From assembly GCF_008274825.1 (NCBI RefSeq), contig NZ_CP030848.1, positions 2,108,001 through 2,172,000 of the forward strand: DNA of 64,000 nt, in the 5' to 3' direction. Of this stretch, positions 33,834 to 45,046 are shown piece after piece. Position numbers and translations under genes: made by a program. Each line of letters begins with the position of its first letter. The stretch's first letter is position 1. Below the pieces are notes generated by a model. It did no database searches. It saw only the letters and a list, made by a program, of their open reading frames with translations, and was not told where the DNA came from. The stretch is from Sphingobacterium hotanense (GTDB taxonomy: Bacteria; Bacteroidota; Bacteroidia; Sphingobacteriales; Sphingobacteriaceae).

Positions 33834-33890
33834 AAAAAGACACCGTGCGGGCGTCTAAAATCTAATATCTCACATCTAATATCTAAAAAA
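33834..33890. repeat. GACGCC-like hairpin plus TCTAATA heptads
   Basis: AGACACC-GTGC-GGGCGTCT (33838-33856) is an imperfect member of the terminator family, with an A-run before it. TCTAAAA/TCTAATA/TCTCACA heptads follow to 33886. It lies downstream of the rplI terminator and may be a second terminator on the minus strand. Confidence 0.6.
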
Positions 33891-33893
33891 CAA

Positions 33894-33923
33894 AAAAGGT
33901 CATTTCTCTCGAAATGACCTTTT
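33894..33923 (-). terminator. terminator of the rpsF-rpsR-rplI operon
   Basis: Perfect 13-bp stem AAAAGGTCATTTC/GAAATGACCTTTT with loop TCTC, ending 19 bases from the rplI stop. Confidence 0.88.
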
Positions 33924-33941
33924 CTGTTTTTTGAAGTAAGA

Positions 33942-34385
33942 TTACTCAGCAACTACTTCGAAAGGTACTTGAACTTTAACTTCTTTGTGTAAGTTTAAGT
34001 TTGCAATGTACTCACCTAAGTTTTTAGGCTCAGTTTCGAAAGTAATACGACGGCGATCTACATCAAATCCTTGTGCTTTAAGAGCGTCAGCGATTTGAAT
34101 GCTATTTACTTTACCGAAGATTTTGCCAGACTCACCAGCTTTAGCACCGATAGATAATTTTACCGACTCTAATTTACCAGCTAATTCTGTAGCATCTTTC
34201 TTGATTTTCTCTTGTTTGAACTGAGCTTGTTTAATGTTCTCAGCTAATACTTTTTTTGCAGAAGCCGTAGCCATTGCTGCAAATCCTTGAGGAATTAAGT
34301 AGTTACGACCATAACCTGGTTTTACTACTACGATATCGTCTTTCTCTCCAAGGTGTTTAACATCTTGTTTTAATATAACTTCCAT
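33942..34385 (-). CDS. rplI: 50S ribosomal protein L9
   Basis: The 147-residue protein has the N-terminal L9 domain (MEVILKQDVKHLGEKDDIVVVKPGYGRNYLIP), a charged connecting helix and the C-terminal domain. It is last in the rpsF-rpsR-rplI operon, 13 bases after rpsR, and binds 23S rRNA at the base of the L1 stalk. The product is complete. Confidence 0.97.
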   Translation of the reverse strand: MEVILKQDVKHLGEKDDIVVVKPGYGRNYLIPQGFAAMATASAKKVLAENIKQAQFKQEKIKKDATELAGKLESVKLSIGAKAGESGKIFGKVNSIQIADALKAQGFDVDRRRITFETEPKNLGEYIANLNLHKEVKVQVPFEVVAE

Positions 34386-34398
34386 TATCGTATCCTCC

Positions 34399-34662
34399 TT
34401 ATTTTAATGAATCAGTTACGTAAGGTAATAATCCGATGATACGCGCACGTTTCACCGCCTGAGCTACTTTACGTTGAAATTTCAATGATGTACCTGTTAA
34501 ACGACGAGGTAAAATCTTACCTTGATCATTTACAAACTTCAATAAGAAGTTCGCGTCTTTGTAGTCGATGTACTTAATACCGTTCTTCTTGAAACGACAG
34601 TATTTTTTACGGTTGTCCTCTACTTTAGGGGCAGTTACGTATTGGATATTCTCGTTTGCCAT
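34399..34662 (-). CDS. rpsR: 30S ribosomal protein S18
   Basis: The 87-residue protein has the S18 core [17 protein letters not shown] and [20 protein letters not shown]. Its ATG overlaps the rpsF stop by one base. It pairs with S6 on the 30S platform. No ssb lies between rpsF and rpsR, as usual in this phylum. Confidence 0.97.
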   Translation of the reverse strand: MANENIQYVTAPKVEDNRKKYCRFKKNGIKYIDYKDANFLLKFVNDQGKILPRRLTGTSLKFQRKVAQAVKRARIIGLLPYVTDSLK

Positions 34663-35030
34663 TAGTTTGCTACCTCCTCAGCTTTAGGTTCAGTTTTCTT
34701 GTTGAATGCACCGCTACGTTTTTTCTCGTTGTAAGCAAGAGCATGCTTGTCAAGAGAGATTGTTAAGAAACGCATCACGCGCTCATCACGTTTGTATTCA
34801 ACCTCTAATTTTTTAATTAATTCACCTGGAGCCTTGAATTCAGTTAAGTGATAAAATCCAGTAGTTTTCTTCTGGATTGGATACGCTAATTTTTTCAAAC
34901 CCCAATTATCTTCAGCGATAATTTCGGCTCCGCCTTCTGTTAAGATACTTTTGAATTTAGTGATTACTTCTTTCGCAGCATCTTCTGAAAGCAACGGGGT
35001 AAGAATGATTACAGATTCGTACTGTTGCAT
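34662..35030 (-). CDS. rpsF: 30S ribosomal protein S6
   Basis: The 122-residue protein starts [16 protein letters not shown] and contains the S6 strand [18 protein letters not shown]. It heads the ribosomal operon and partners S18. A -7 box TATTTTTG on the minus strand (35080-35087) gives a leader of about 43 nt, where an S6:S18 autoregulatory site could lie, though none was identified. Confidence 0.97.
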   Translation of the reverse strand: MQQYESVIILTPLLSEDAAKEVITKFKSILTEGGAEIIAEDNWGLKKLAYPIQKKTTGFYHLTEFKAPGELIKKLEVEYKRDERVMRFLTISLDKHALAYNEKKRSGAFNKKTEPKAEEVAN

Positions 35031-35079
35031 TGTTTGAATAATTTTGTTTATTAATATTCCGAGTTATTTTACGGAGATG

Positions 35080-35087
35080 CAAAAATA
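35080..35087 (-). promoter_or_regulatory. -7 box for rpsF operon
   Basis: TATTTTTG on the minus strand matches TAnnTTTG, followed by CATC, 50 bases before the rpsF ATG. Confidence 0.45.
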
Positions 35088-35285
35088 GAAAATAGATTCC
35101 GAATATGCTAATTATTTGTGAATATTTTAATTAGCTCTAATTCCTGAAAATCTTTGTAGTGGAATATTTACAAAATCAGTTTTACAATCGCACAAGTTTG
35201 CCATTAAAAAATTGCCTTATGATATTTGTGGCGCAGATTATTCTAAAGAAAAACAAAATTGAGGGTTACAATTGAAAGACTTCCC

Positions 35286-35372
35286 ATGTGGGTGAAAGTA
35301 GCGGTATCTATTACCGCAGGAATCGCAATCGGATGTATCATCGCTGAAGTATTGTATTATACAATAATTTAG
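35286..35372 (+). CDS. tiny predicted membrane protein (28 aa)
   Basis: This short ORF encodes one hydrophobic helix (VKVAVSITAGIAIGCIIAEV) flanked by MW and a short aromatic tail. A TTG at 35259 in the same frame would give 37 residues. It sits alone in a 960-bp gap with a strong plus-strand terminator at 35464, consistent with a small transcript. No family is recognised; coding status rests on the helix and the terminator. Confidence 0.4.
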   Translation: MWVKVAVSITAGIAIGCIIAEVLYYTII

Positions 35373-35463
35373 ATTGCATACGAGGTATATTTATCATCAA
35401 GCGAGTCTCTTCGCTAAATACCTCTTTATTGTTTGACTAACTTCTAAATATTACATAATTAAG

Positions 35464-35492
35464 AAGCTATCCGAAAAGGATAGCTTTTTTTT
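35464..35492 (+). terminator. intrinsic terminator of the small ORF transcript
   Basis: 9-bp stem AAGCTATCC/GGATAGCTT with loop GAAAA, then a run of T. Confidence 0.8.
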
Positions 35493-35545
35493 GATATTAG
35501 ATATTAGACATTAGATGTTAGACATTAGAAATTAGATTTAAGATG
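35493..35545. repeat. long TTAGAYA heptad array
   Basis: Seven nearly perfect 7-bp units: ATTAGAT, ATTAGAC, ATTAGAT, GTTAGAC, ATTAGAA, ATTAGAT, TTAAGAT. This is the clearest example of the heptad period in the window. Confidence 0.88.
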
Positions 35546-35546
35546 C

Positions 35547-35572
35547 AAGGCGCCGAATAGGCGCCTTTTTTG
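35547..35572 (+). terminator. GGCGCC-type hairpin with T-tract
   Basis: AAGGCGCC-GAATA-GGCGCCTT followed by T, directly after the heptads. It is a second terminator in this gap. Confidence 0.8.
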
Positions 35573-35583
35573 ATATTTTTTTT

Positions 35584-35925
35584 GAACCAGGAAAGGAAGG
35601 ATACAAGGATTAGCAGGATCTTGCTAATCTTTTCACCCTTCCTCTTCTAGTTCGGACAAAACATCAGAAATTGGACATTAGATATCCGATCCTGACAATC
35701 CTTTTTTCCTTCCTTTGCTGGTTCACAAACGAACCCATTTTTTCTTTCAACTTGATCCTGTCAATCCTTGCATCCTTCCTTTCCTGGTTCAAAACAAAAT
35801 TCCCTTTCTAAAACCCAAGGTTCAAAACAATCTTCCCTTTCTAAAGAAAAGGTTCAAAACAAAAAGACATCAGACATTAGAACCAATCCTGCTAATCCAG
35901 TTCTCCTTCCTCTCTTGGTTCGGAA
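35584..35925. repeat. complete 70-bp palindrome plus four scattered reverse arms
   Basis: The palindrome spans 35584-35653. Reverse arms ending TGGTTC or similar are near 35724, 35791 and 35921. The fragments GGTTCAAAACAA and TTCCCTTTCTA recur between them. Open frames here are repeat-derived. Confidence 0.8.
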
Positions 35926-35949
35926 AAATCGATTACAACAAGATACCGG

Positions 35950-35985
35950 TATCTAATATCTAACGTCTAATATCTAATGTCTAAA
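35950..35985. repeat. TCTAATA heptads downstream of the aminotransferase gene
   Basis: Units TCTAATA, TCTAACG, TCTAATA, TCTAATG, TCTAAAA end next to the aminotransferase stop codon (minus strand). Confidence 0.75.
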
Positions 35986-35993
35986 AAAAATTT

Positions 35994-37199
35994 TTACGCT
36001 AATTTACCTAGCGCTTCTTTTATTCTTCTTAAAGCTTCTTTCAAATTCTCATCGGACGCTGCATACGACAAACGAATGTAGTTGTTGTTTCCGAACGAAT
36101 CGCCACCAACAGTAGCCACATGCCCGTAGTTCAACAAGTAAAGCGCTAAATCCGCGGAGTTCTTGATTTCATTTCCTTCAGGATCTTTTTTTCCGAAGAA
36201 AGAGCTGATTTCAGGGAAAAAATAGAATGCTCCTTGAGGAAGGTTTGTTTTTACACCTGGGATATCGTTCAATAAGTCGTAAACCAATTGACGACGGCGA
36301 GCAAAAGCTTCCTTCATTTCTAAAACACTTTCTAAGCCTTGCTCGTATGCCACAATACCGGCACGCTGAGCAATTGAACATGTTCCAGAAGTCGTTTGAC
36401 CTTGCATCTTATCGTTCGCTGCTGCAATCTCTTTATTTGCAGCGATATAGCCTAAGCGCCATCCAGTCATCGCAAAAGCCTTCGAGAAACCATTTACAAT
36501 GATTACACGATCTTTAATAGAATCAAACTGCGCGATAGACTCATGCTGGTCGCCAAAATTAATATGCTCATAGATCTCATCAGAAATGATGAAGATATTT
36601 GGATGTTTCTCAAAAACTGCAACTAATGCTGCCAACTCATCCTTAGTGTAAACCGAACCGGTCGGGTTACAAGGAGAAGAGAACATGAATACCTTAGACT
36701 TCGGTGTAATCGCCGCTTCTAACTGCGCAGGAGTAATCTTGAAATCAGATTCTATTTCTGTGTCGATATAAACCGCTTTACCTTCAGCTAAGGTTACCAT
36801 CTCCGAATAAGAAACCCAGTAAGGTGTTGGAATGATTACCTCATCACCTGGATTTACGAGCGTTAAGATAACGTTGGATAAGGATTGCTTAGCACCGGTT
36901 GATACTACGATTTGAGAGATATCATAATCCAAACCATTTTCGTTCTTTAATTTATTAACGATAGCTTGACGCAATTCCGGATATCCCGGTACTGGAGAAT
37001 ATCTTGTATAGTTTTCGTCCAAGGCTTTCTTTGCTGCTTCTTTCACGTGGTTTGGTGTGTTGAAGTCTGGCTCACCTACGCTTAAACTAATAACGTTGAT
37101 CCCTTTTGCTGCTAATTCACGACCTAATTTGGTCATCTTTAATGTCGCTGATTCGGATAGATTGTTTATCCTGTCTGATAAATATGATGCTGTACTCAT
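35994..37199 (-). CDS. class I aminotransferase (aspartate aminotransferase type)
   Basis: The 401-residue PLP enzyme has the lysine motif NGFSKAFAMTGWRLGYI and the conserved SSPCNPTGSVY and SLSVGEPDFNTP stretches of the aspartate/aromatic subgroup. It probably exchanges amino groups between aspartate and 2-oxoglutarate; specificity is not certain from sequence. It is transcribed alone and ends into heptads. Confidence 0.9.
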   Translation of the reverse strand: MSTASYLSDRINNLSESATLKMTKLGRELAAKGINVISLSVGEPDFNTPNHVKEAAKKALDENYTRYSPVPGYPELRQAIVNKLKNENGLDYDISQIVVSTGAKQSLSNVILTLVNPGDEVIIPTPYWVSYSEMVTLAEGKAVYIDTEIESDFKITPAQLEAAITPKSKVFMFSSPCNPTGSVYTKDELAALVAVFEKHPNIFIISDEIYEHINFGDQHESIAQFDSIKDRVIIVNGFSKAFAMTGWRLGYIAANKEIAAANDKMQGQTTSGTCSIAQRAGIVAYEQGLESVLEMKEAFARRRQLVYDLLNDIPGVKTNLPQGAFYFFPEISSFFGKKDPEGNEIKNSADLALYLLNYGHVATVGGDSFGNNNYIRLSYAASDENLKEALRRIKEALGKLA

Positions 37200-37340
37200 G
37201 ATATTGCAAATATATTATATAGCTTTCACTTAAACTGATAAATATGTAATAAAATCTTTATAAAGATGAGACTTTTTTAATAATTCTAGGAAGAAATACC
37301 ATCGAAATTAATTCCTAATTTTACCGACCTAAGCGGAGGG

Positions 37341-38330
37341 ATGATGAAATTGAAATTTGACGGATTTATAGTGGCTTTAATCGCTATGATTATCCTAGCC
37401 TATATATACCCTGATTTAGTACAGGCACAGAATGGACAGCTATTTGAAACGATTAGTACCATAGGGGTATCCCTAATTTTCTTTTTCTATGGACTTAAAT
37501 TAAGTTTCCGTGAAATAAAAGATGGGTTGAAAAACTGGAAACTCCATGTATGCATACAACTCTTCACCTTCGCATTGTTCCCACTAATCATCTTACTCTT
37601 CAGGCCATTTATCCAAAATGCCATACAAGAGCAGTTTTGGCTTTCTTTTTATTTTCTTGCCGCATTGCCTTCTACCGTATCCTCATCGGTCGTGATGGTA
37701 TCTATTGCACGTGGAAATGTGCCTGCCGCTATTTTCAATGCTAGTATTTCGGGATTGATAGGCGTGCTGGTGACGCCGCTTTTAATGCAGTCATTCATAC
37801 AGTTTGAGCAAGTCAGTGTATTGGGCGATGTCTACTGGGGGCTCATAAAGGAGATTATTATCCCGGTAATCCTTGGACTTCTACTACAGCCATATTTAGG
37901 CAAATGGGCAAGTAAATATAGTAAGCAGCTATCGAAATTTGATAAGGCTGTCATTCTTTCCATTGTCTACAGCAGTTTTGCAGAATCTTTTCTGTCGGAC
38001 GTCTTCCATAAAGTTGGTACTATATATCTGAGCGCACTATTTATCGCCGTTATTGTCTTCTTTTTCCTTGTTTATGGGATAGTTTATCTCATTACGCTTT
38101 ATGTCTTGAAATTCAATCGTGAAGATCAGATTACTGCCTTGTTCTGTGGTTCAAAAAAATCGCTGACCCACGGTTCGGTATTTAGTAAGTTTCTGTTTGC
38201 CGGAAACCCTAATCTTGGCCTGTATTTCTTGCCGTTAATGGTTTTTCATGCCTTTCAGATCTTCGTCGTAACGATTATTGCACAACGCTATGCTAATCAA
38301 TACAATGAGGAAATCTTGACGAAAAAATAA
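37341..38330 (+). CDS. bile acid:sodium symporter-like (SBF/YfeH-type) transporter
   Basis: The 329-residue membrane protein has about nine to ten hydrophobic helices. Features include the N-terminal YPDLVQAQNGQLFETISTIGVS, LPSTVSSSVVMVSIARGNVPAAIFNA (the crossover region of the SBF fold) and GSKKSLTHGSVFSKFLF. The substrate is unknown. GGAGG sits just before the ATG at 37341. It is followed by a CDF transporter gene with its own -7 box. Confidence 0.85.
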   Translation: MMKLKFDGFIVALIAMIILAYIYPDLVQAQNGQLFETISTIGVSLIFFFYGLKLSFREIKDGLKNWKLHVCIQLFTFALFPLIILLFRPFIQNAIQEQFWLSFYFLAALPSTVSSSVVMVSIARGNVPAAIFNASISGLIGVLVTPLLMQSFIQFEQVSVLGDVYWGLIKEIIIPVILGLLLQPYLGKWASKYSKQLSKFDKAVILSIVYSSFAESFLSDVFHKVGTIYLSALFIAVIVFFFLVYGIVYLITLYVLKFNREDQITALFCGSKKSLTHGSVFSKFLFAGNPNLGLYFLPLMVFHAFQIFVVTIIAQRYANQYNEEILTKK

Positions 38331-38352
38331 GTTAACTAAGCGATAAATTCTT

Positions 38353-38360
38353 TAGTTTTG
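38353..38360 (+). promoter_or_regulatory. candidate -7 box for the CDF transporter
   Basis: TAGTTTTG matches TAnnTTTG, 22 bases before the ATG at 38383. Confidence 0.4.
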
Positions 38361-38382
38361 TGCCTTCAAACTAGCAAATATA

Positions 38383-39363
38383 ATGTCTAGACAAATGAGA
38401 TTGGTGTTGCTGTCCTTAGTGACAGGGATTGTGTTGATGCTGATAAAATTCGTTGCATATTTTATTACCGAGTCAAACGCAATCTTCTCCGACGCCGCAG
38501 AGAGCATCGTAAATATCGCCGCATCCGGATTTGCATACTATAGCATTTATCTCGCGGCTCAGCCCAAGGATGAGAACCATCCTTATGGACATGGAAAGGT
38601 TGAATTCTTCTCCGTGTTTGTCGAAGGAGCGCTCATTTTTATCGCTGGTAGTGTAATCCTAGTCAAAGCATTCTACAATATATTCTTCCCACAGCCGGTA
38701 GCCAATGTAGAGGAAGGGATGCTACTTATCTTCATTACTTCCCTCATCAACTTCGGGGTCGGATTTTATCTGATGAAGCGCGGACGCGCCCTACGCTCCT
38801 TGACCATTGAGGCCGATGGAAAGCACCTACAAGTCGATGCCTATAGTTCCATTGGATTGATTGCAGGTTTATTTATTATGAAACTCACCAAGCTGCCGTG
38901 GATTGATTTAGCCTTATCAATTGCTTTAGGCTGCTTTATCTTATATAATGGTTATAAGCTACTTAGAAAGTCTATCTCTGGTTTGATGGACGAGTCTGAT
39001 CAAGAGGTTGTTGATGAAGTAGTCGCGATCTTGAAAGAGAAAAGAAAACCAGAATGGATTGATGTACACAACCTCCGTGTGCAACGTTATGGACAGGAAC
39101 TGCATATTGATTGCCACCTCACCTTGCCAAACTATTATGAATTAACAACAGTGCATGATTGTATCTCGGAATTTGACAACCTATTAAATGAAAATCTGGA
39201 ATCGAAAACCGAATTTTTTATTCATGCAGACCCCTGTATGCCAGAATGTTGCCATTACTGCGCTGTAGAAAATTGCCCAATTCGATCCGAAGAATTTAGG
39301 AAGCATATTGAATGGACGACAGTCAATGTGACGAAGAACATGAAGCACTTCCGAAAAGCCTAA
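38383..39363 (+). CDS. cation diffusion facilitator with Cys-rich tail
   Basis: The 326-residue CDF exporter has six predicted helices, the loop ENHPYGHGKVEFFS and HxxxD in TM5 (HLQVD). In TM2 the usual metal-site pattern is DAAESIVN, with Glu and Asn at positions often occupied by His and Asp, so specificity may differ from the zinc clade. The C-terminal domain ends with HADPCMPECCHYCAVENC, a cluster of five cysteines likely to bind metal. It exports divalent cations from the cytoplasm. Confidence 0.88.
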   Translation: MSRQMRLVLLSLVTGIVLMLIKFVAYFITESNAIFSDAAESIVNIAASGFAYYSIYLAAQPKDENHPYGHGKVEFFSVFVEGALIFIAGSVILVKAFYNIFFPQPVANVEEGMLLIFITSLINFGVGFYLMKRGRALRSLTIEADGKHLQVDAYSSIGLIAGLFIMKLTKLPWIDLALSIALGCFILYNGYKLLRKSISGLMDESDQEVVDEVVAILKEKRKPEWIDVHNLRVQRYGQELHIDCHLTLPNYYELTTVHDCISEFDNLLNENLESKTEFFIHADPCMPECCHYCAVENCPIRSEEFRKHIEWTTVNVTKNMKHFRKA

Positions 39364-39444
39364 TGCCTTTTTAATGTCATTTCCGTCTCGGAAAATAGCG
39401 TTGTTAATGTACTTATCGGTATATTTAATTCAAATTTTTCACAA

Positions 39445-39939
39445 ATGAAGCAGATTCTTTTAACCATCATGCTAGCTGTTTTTTCGATCTCGCTGTTTGC
39501 TCAGACTAAGAAAGAAGAGGTTGCTAAAGTAATGGATTCATGGCATCAGGCTGCTGCCAAAGCCGATTTTAAAGCTTATTTCGACCTGATGGATGAAGAG
39601 TCTATTTTTATCGGTACAGACGCCACAGAGCGCTGGGATAAGCCGGCATTCATGGCTTATGCCAAGCCTCATTTCGATAAAGGGAAGGCTTGGAACTTCA
39701 CTCCCTTAGAACGACATATTAATTTTTCGAAAAACGGTAAAACCGCATGGCTGGATGAATTGTTAGATACGCAGATGAAGATCTGTAGGGGATCGGCGGT
39801 GTTAGAGCTAAAAAACGGTAAATGGTCCATCAAGCACTATGTCTTGTCGATGACGGTTCCCAACGATGTTTCGCACGTTGTAATCAAGACAAAAGCGGCA
39901 ATAGAAGATAAAGTAATACAGTCAATTAAACATAAATAG
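39445..39939 (+). CDS. secreted SnoaL/NTF2-like protein
   Basis: The 164-residue protein has a signal peptide (LLTIMLAVFSISLFAQ) and an NTF2-like fold: VAKVMDSWHQAAAKADFKAYFDLMDEES, FIGTDATERWDKPAF and late strands GSAVLELKNGKWSIKHYVLS. Such domains serve as small enzymes or ligand-binding modules; the role is unknown. It leads a three-gene run (9-base gaps) with a GNAT protein and an NAD(P)-binding protein. Confidence 0.8.
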   Translation: MKQILLTIMLAVFSISLFAQTKKEEVAKVMDSWHQAAAKADFKAYFDLMDEESIFIGTDATERWDKPAFMAYAKPHFDKGKAWNFTPLERHINFSKNGKTAWLDELLDTQMKICRGSAVLELKNGKWSIKHYVLSMTVPNDVSHVVIKTKAAIEDKVIQSIKHK

Positions 39940-39948
39940 AGAAACCCT

Positions 39949-40230
39949 ATGCTAGTAAAACATGAAGTGGATGGCAATAAAGGAGGATTTTATGCCATCG
40001 AAGAAGGTAAGAAAATAGGAGAGATGACCTATTCCGCTGCCGGACCAGGAAAGATTATTATCGATCATACCGAAGTGGATCCTGAAGAAAAGGGAAAAGG
40101 CATAGGACACGTCTTATTGATGAAAGCAGTCGAGTATGCTCGAGATAACAACGTGAAGATATTACCATTATGTCCTTTTGCAAAAGCGTCGTTCGATCGT
40201 GACGTAACGATTCGTGACGTCCTTTTTTAG
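39949..40230 (+). CDS. small GNAT-like N-acetyltransferase (YidJ type)
   Basis: The 93-residue protein has the acetyl-CoA loop EEKGKGIGHVLL and the segment VKILPLCPFAKASFDR, the single-domain GNAT layout of YidJ/Gcn5-related proteins. The substrate is unknown. It sits between the SnoaL-like and NAD(P)-binding genes, with 9-base spacings. Confidence 0.85.
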   Translation: MLVKHEVDGNKGGFYAIEEGKKIGEMTYSAAGPGKIIIDHTEVDPEEKGKGIGHVLLMKAVEYARDNNVKILPLCPFAKASFDRDVTIRDVLF

Positions 40231-40239
40231 CAGATCAGA

Positions 40240-40896
40240 ATGGGTATCAAAGCAGTAATTATAGGTGGGTCGGGTGCCACTGGAAAAGAACTAATAGATC
40301 AATTATTGGAGCGTCCCGAAGTGGAGCGCGTCACTGTGCTTTTGCGCCGTCCATATTTTAAATCCCATAAGAAATTGAACGAAGTCATTGTCGATTTTAA
40401 TATGCTTGCTCAATACAGCGAGCATATTGAAGGCGATATTGCCTTTAGTACATTAGGTACAACGATTAGAGATGCGGGAAGTCAGGAAGCTCAATGGAAA
40501 GTTGATCACGATTATCCGCTAACTTTTGCGGAGATTGCAAAACAAAATGGGGTGAATACTTTCGTTCTATTATCCTCGATGCAGGCTGATCCAAATGCAA
40601 AGCTCTTCTATCCAAGGATGAAAGGCACGTTGGAGCAAGCAATATATAAGCTGAATTTCCCTTCCTATATGATATTAAGACCGGCCATCATTGACCGCCC
40701 AAATACCGATCGTGCGGGTGAAAAAGCAGCTGTGGGCATAATCAATTTTTTAAACAAAATTGGTCTATTCCGTAGGTTCAGAGCCATTCAAACAAAAGAC
40801 CTGGCGAAAGCCCTGATAACAGCCAGTATAGACTTTCCGAAAACAGGCGAGCAACTTTACGAATCCAAGGAGATACTCAACGGAATAAAAAGATAA
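40240..40896 (+). CDS. NAD(P)H-binding oxidoreductase-like protein (HTATIP2 type)
   Basis: The 218-residue atypical short-chain dehydrogenase has the Rossmann loop GGSGATGKELI at residues 7-17 and FVLLSSMQADPNAKLFYPRMKG, a catalytic Ser/Tyr/Lys-like region. It is similar to HTATIP2/YbjT-type NAD(P)-binding proteins of unknown substrate. It is last in the three-gene run. Confidence 0.8.
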   Translation: MGIKAVIIGGSGATGKELIDQLLERPEVERVTVLLRRPYFKSHKKLNEVIVDFNMLAQYSEHIEGDIAFSTLGTTIRDAGSQEAQWKVDHDYPLTFAEIAKQNGVNTFVLLSSMQADPNAKLFYPRMKGTLEQAIYKLNFPSYMILRPAIIDRPNTDRAGEKAAVGIINFLNKIGLFRRFRAIQTKDLAKALITASIDFPKTGEQLYESKEILNGIKR

Positions 40897-41086
40897 TAAC
40901 CTTTCATTTTCCTTAAATCAGCTCAAAATAATTCGAAACAGACAATCATTTTTCATGTGTAGGTATTATTTCGGTATTTATGGCTATTTTATTATCAATT
41001 TGTTATCTTTAGGCGAATTTTAAAAAAACAGGTTGTTTTATCACTTGTTTTCCATTTTTTAAAGCAAAACAATATCATTTCAATAG

Positions 41087-43306
<2,220 letters not shown>

Positions 43307-43426
43307 AAAAATCGGGGTTGTCTAAGACGAGGGCACTGAAAAAGTCCCCTTAGAAAAAAAGGTTAAAAAAGGGAGTCGAAAACTACAGTTTTCTGCTCCC
43401 TTTTTCGTATTTTAAGGTAGGCTTTA

Positions 43427-44887
43427 ATGGACATTAGGATGCTCTCTACCCAACAAAAAATACAGTTCAGTTCCTATTCAGGATTGTACGATATTATCGT
43501 ACCAAAAGATAATCTACTTCGAAAAATCAACGATCTTATCGATTTCAGTTTTATCTATGACGAGCTTTTGGCTAAGTATTGCCAGACGAATGGCCGTACA
43601 GCGGAGAGCCCTATCAAGATGTTCAAATACCTTCTGTTAAAAACGATCTACACCGTTTCGGATGTAGATGTCGTTGAACGTTCCAGATATGATATGTCCT
43701 TCAAATATTTTCTTGAAATGGCACCAGAGGAGGATGTGATCAATTCAAGTTCGCTTACCAAATTCCGCAAACTACGATTAAAAGATATGGATCTGTTGAA
43801 CCTGTTGATCAATAGGACCGTAACGATTGCTCTTGAAAAAGGCATTATAAAATCAAAGTCTATTATCGTAGACGCGACCCATACCGTTTCCAGATCGAAT
43901 CCGCACACAGCATTGGCAGTACTCAGGGAACGCTCCAAACTATTAAGAAAAGCGATATATCAGATTGATGGGGAATACAAGAGGAATCTACCACAAAAGA
44001 ATGAATCCAACGACCTGGATCAAGAGCTTGCTTATTGCAGGGAATTACAGAGGGTCCTTGATGAAGATCAATCTATCAGTGAAATACCGGCTGTGAAAGA
44101 AAAGCTGAATCTGTTGAAGGAAACCATTGAAGACACAAAAGAATACTATCTGCTCTCTAAGGATGATGAGGCCAGACTTGGACACAAGTCAGTGGACGGC
44201 AGTTTCTTTGGCTATAAAACACATCTGGCGATGACTGAGGAACGCATCATTACAGCAGCGGTCGTTACTACAGGCGAAAAAGGTGATGGCCCTGAACTAC
44301 CTAGGTTATTAGAGATCAGCCAGCAGAATGGAATGCAAGTGGATACAATAATAGGTGATGCCGCGTATTCGGGAAAAGAAAATCTTCAGTTGGCAAAAGA
44401 ACAAAACATTGATATCATCGCTAAATTAAATCCATCCATTACCCAAGGCTTTAGGAAAGATAAAGACAAGTTTGACTATAATAAAGATGCGGATATGTTT
44501 GTTTGTCCCGCAGGACATTTGGCCATCCGCAAGGCGCGTCAGGGAAAGAAGGAACAAGGTACAAATCAAACGGAGACCTATTACTTTGATGTGGAGAAAT
44601 GTAAGGTCTGTCCTCTTAGGGAAGGATGTTACAAGCAAGGGGCCAGAACCAAATCCTATTCAGTCTCCATAAAATCCGAACTCCATAGGGATCAGATGGC
44701 TTTCCAGCAAACCGATTATTATCGAAGCAAGTCTAAGCAAAGGTATAAGATCGAGGCCAAGAACAGTGAGCTCAAGAATGTCCATGGCTATGGCAGAGCT
44801 GATGCTTATGGAATCCATAATATGGAAATGCAGGGCGCAATGGCCATCTTCACCGTAAACCTGAAAAGAATCCTGAAATTGATATAA
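43427..44887 (+). CDS. IS1182-family transposase
   Basis: The 486-residue DDE transposase has the N-terminal DUF772 domain (RTAESPIKMFKYLLLKTIY). Catalytic residues lie in IIVDATHTVSR (D), TIIGDAAYSGKEN (D) and YKIEAKNSELKNVHGYGRA (E). A Cys cluster (CPAGH, CKVCPLREGC) is typical of IS1182. The ORF is intact. Confidence 0.92.
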   Translation: MDIRMLSTQQKIQFSSYSGLYDIIVPKDNLLRKINDLIDFSFIYDELLAKYCQTNGRTAESPIKMFKYLLLKTIYTVSDVDVVERSRYDMSFKYFLEMAPEEDVINSSSLTKFRKLRLKDMDLLNLLINRTVTIALEKGIIKSKSIIVDATHTVSRSNPHTALAVLRERSKLLRKAIYQIDGEYKRNLPQKNESNDLDQELAYCRELQRVLDEDQSISEIPAVKEKLNLLKETIEDTKEYYLLSKDDEARLGHKSVDGSFFGYKTHLAMTEERIITAAVVTTGEKGDGPELPRLLEISQQNGMQVDTIIGDAAYSGKENLQLAKEQNIDIIAKLNPSITQGFRKDKDKFDYNKDADMFVCPAGHLAIRKARQGKKEQGTNQTETYYFDVEKCKVCPLREGCYKQGARTKSYSVSIKSELHRDQMAFQQTDYYRSKSKQRYKIEAKNSELKNVHGYGRADAYGIHNMEMQGAMAIFTVNLKRILKLI

Positions 44888-45008
44888 AAAGGTGAGATAT
44901 TGCCTCAAAAAAGCCTAGATGGGATGCTAAAAACTCAAATAGCAAGTCCTAGTCGCTTACACCTTCAATAAGCTCATAAAAAACAAACTTCCAGAAACCC
45001 TTTGAACA

Positions 45009-45046
45009 AAAATGACCGAGTAGGGGAAAACCTATACTCAGTCATT
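45009..45046 (+). terminator. terminator inside the IS1182 element
   Basis: AAATGAC/GTCATTT closing a longer interrupted hairpin (GAGTA/TACTC), followed by TTCTTT, downstream of the transposase. Confidence 0.55.
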
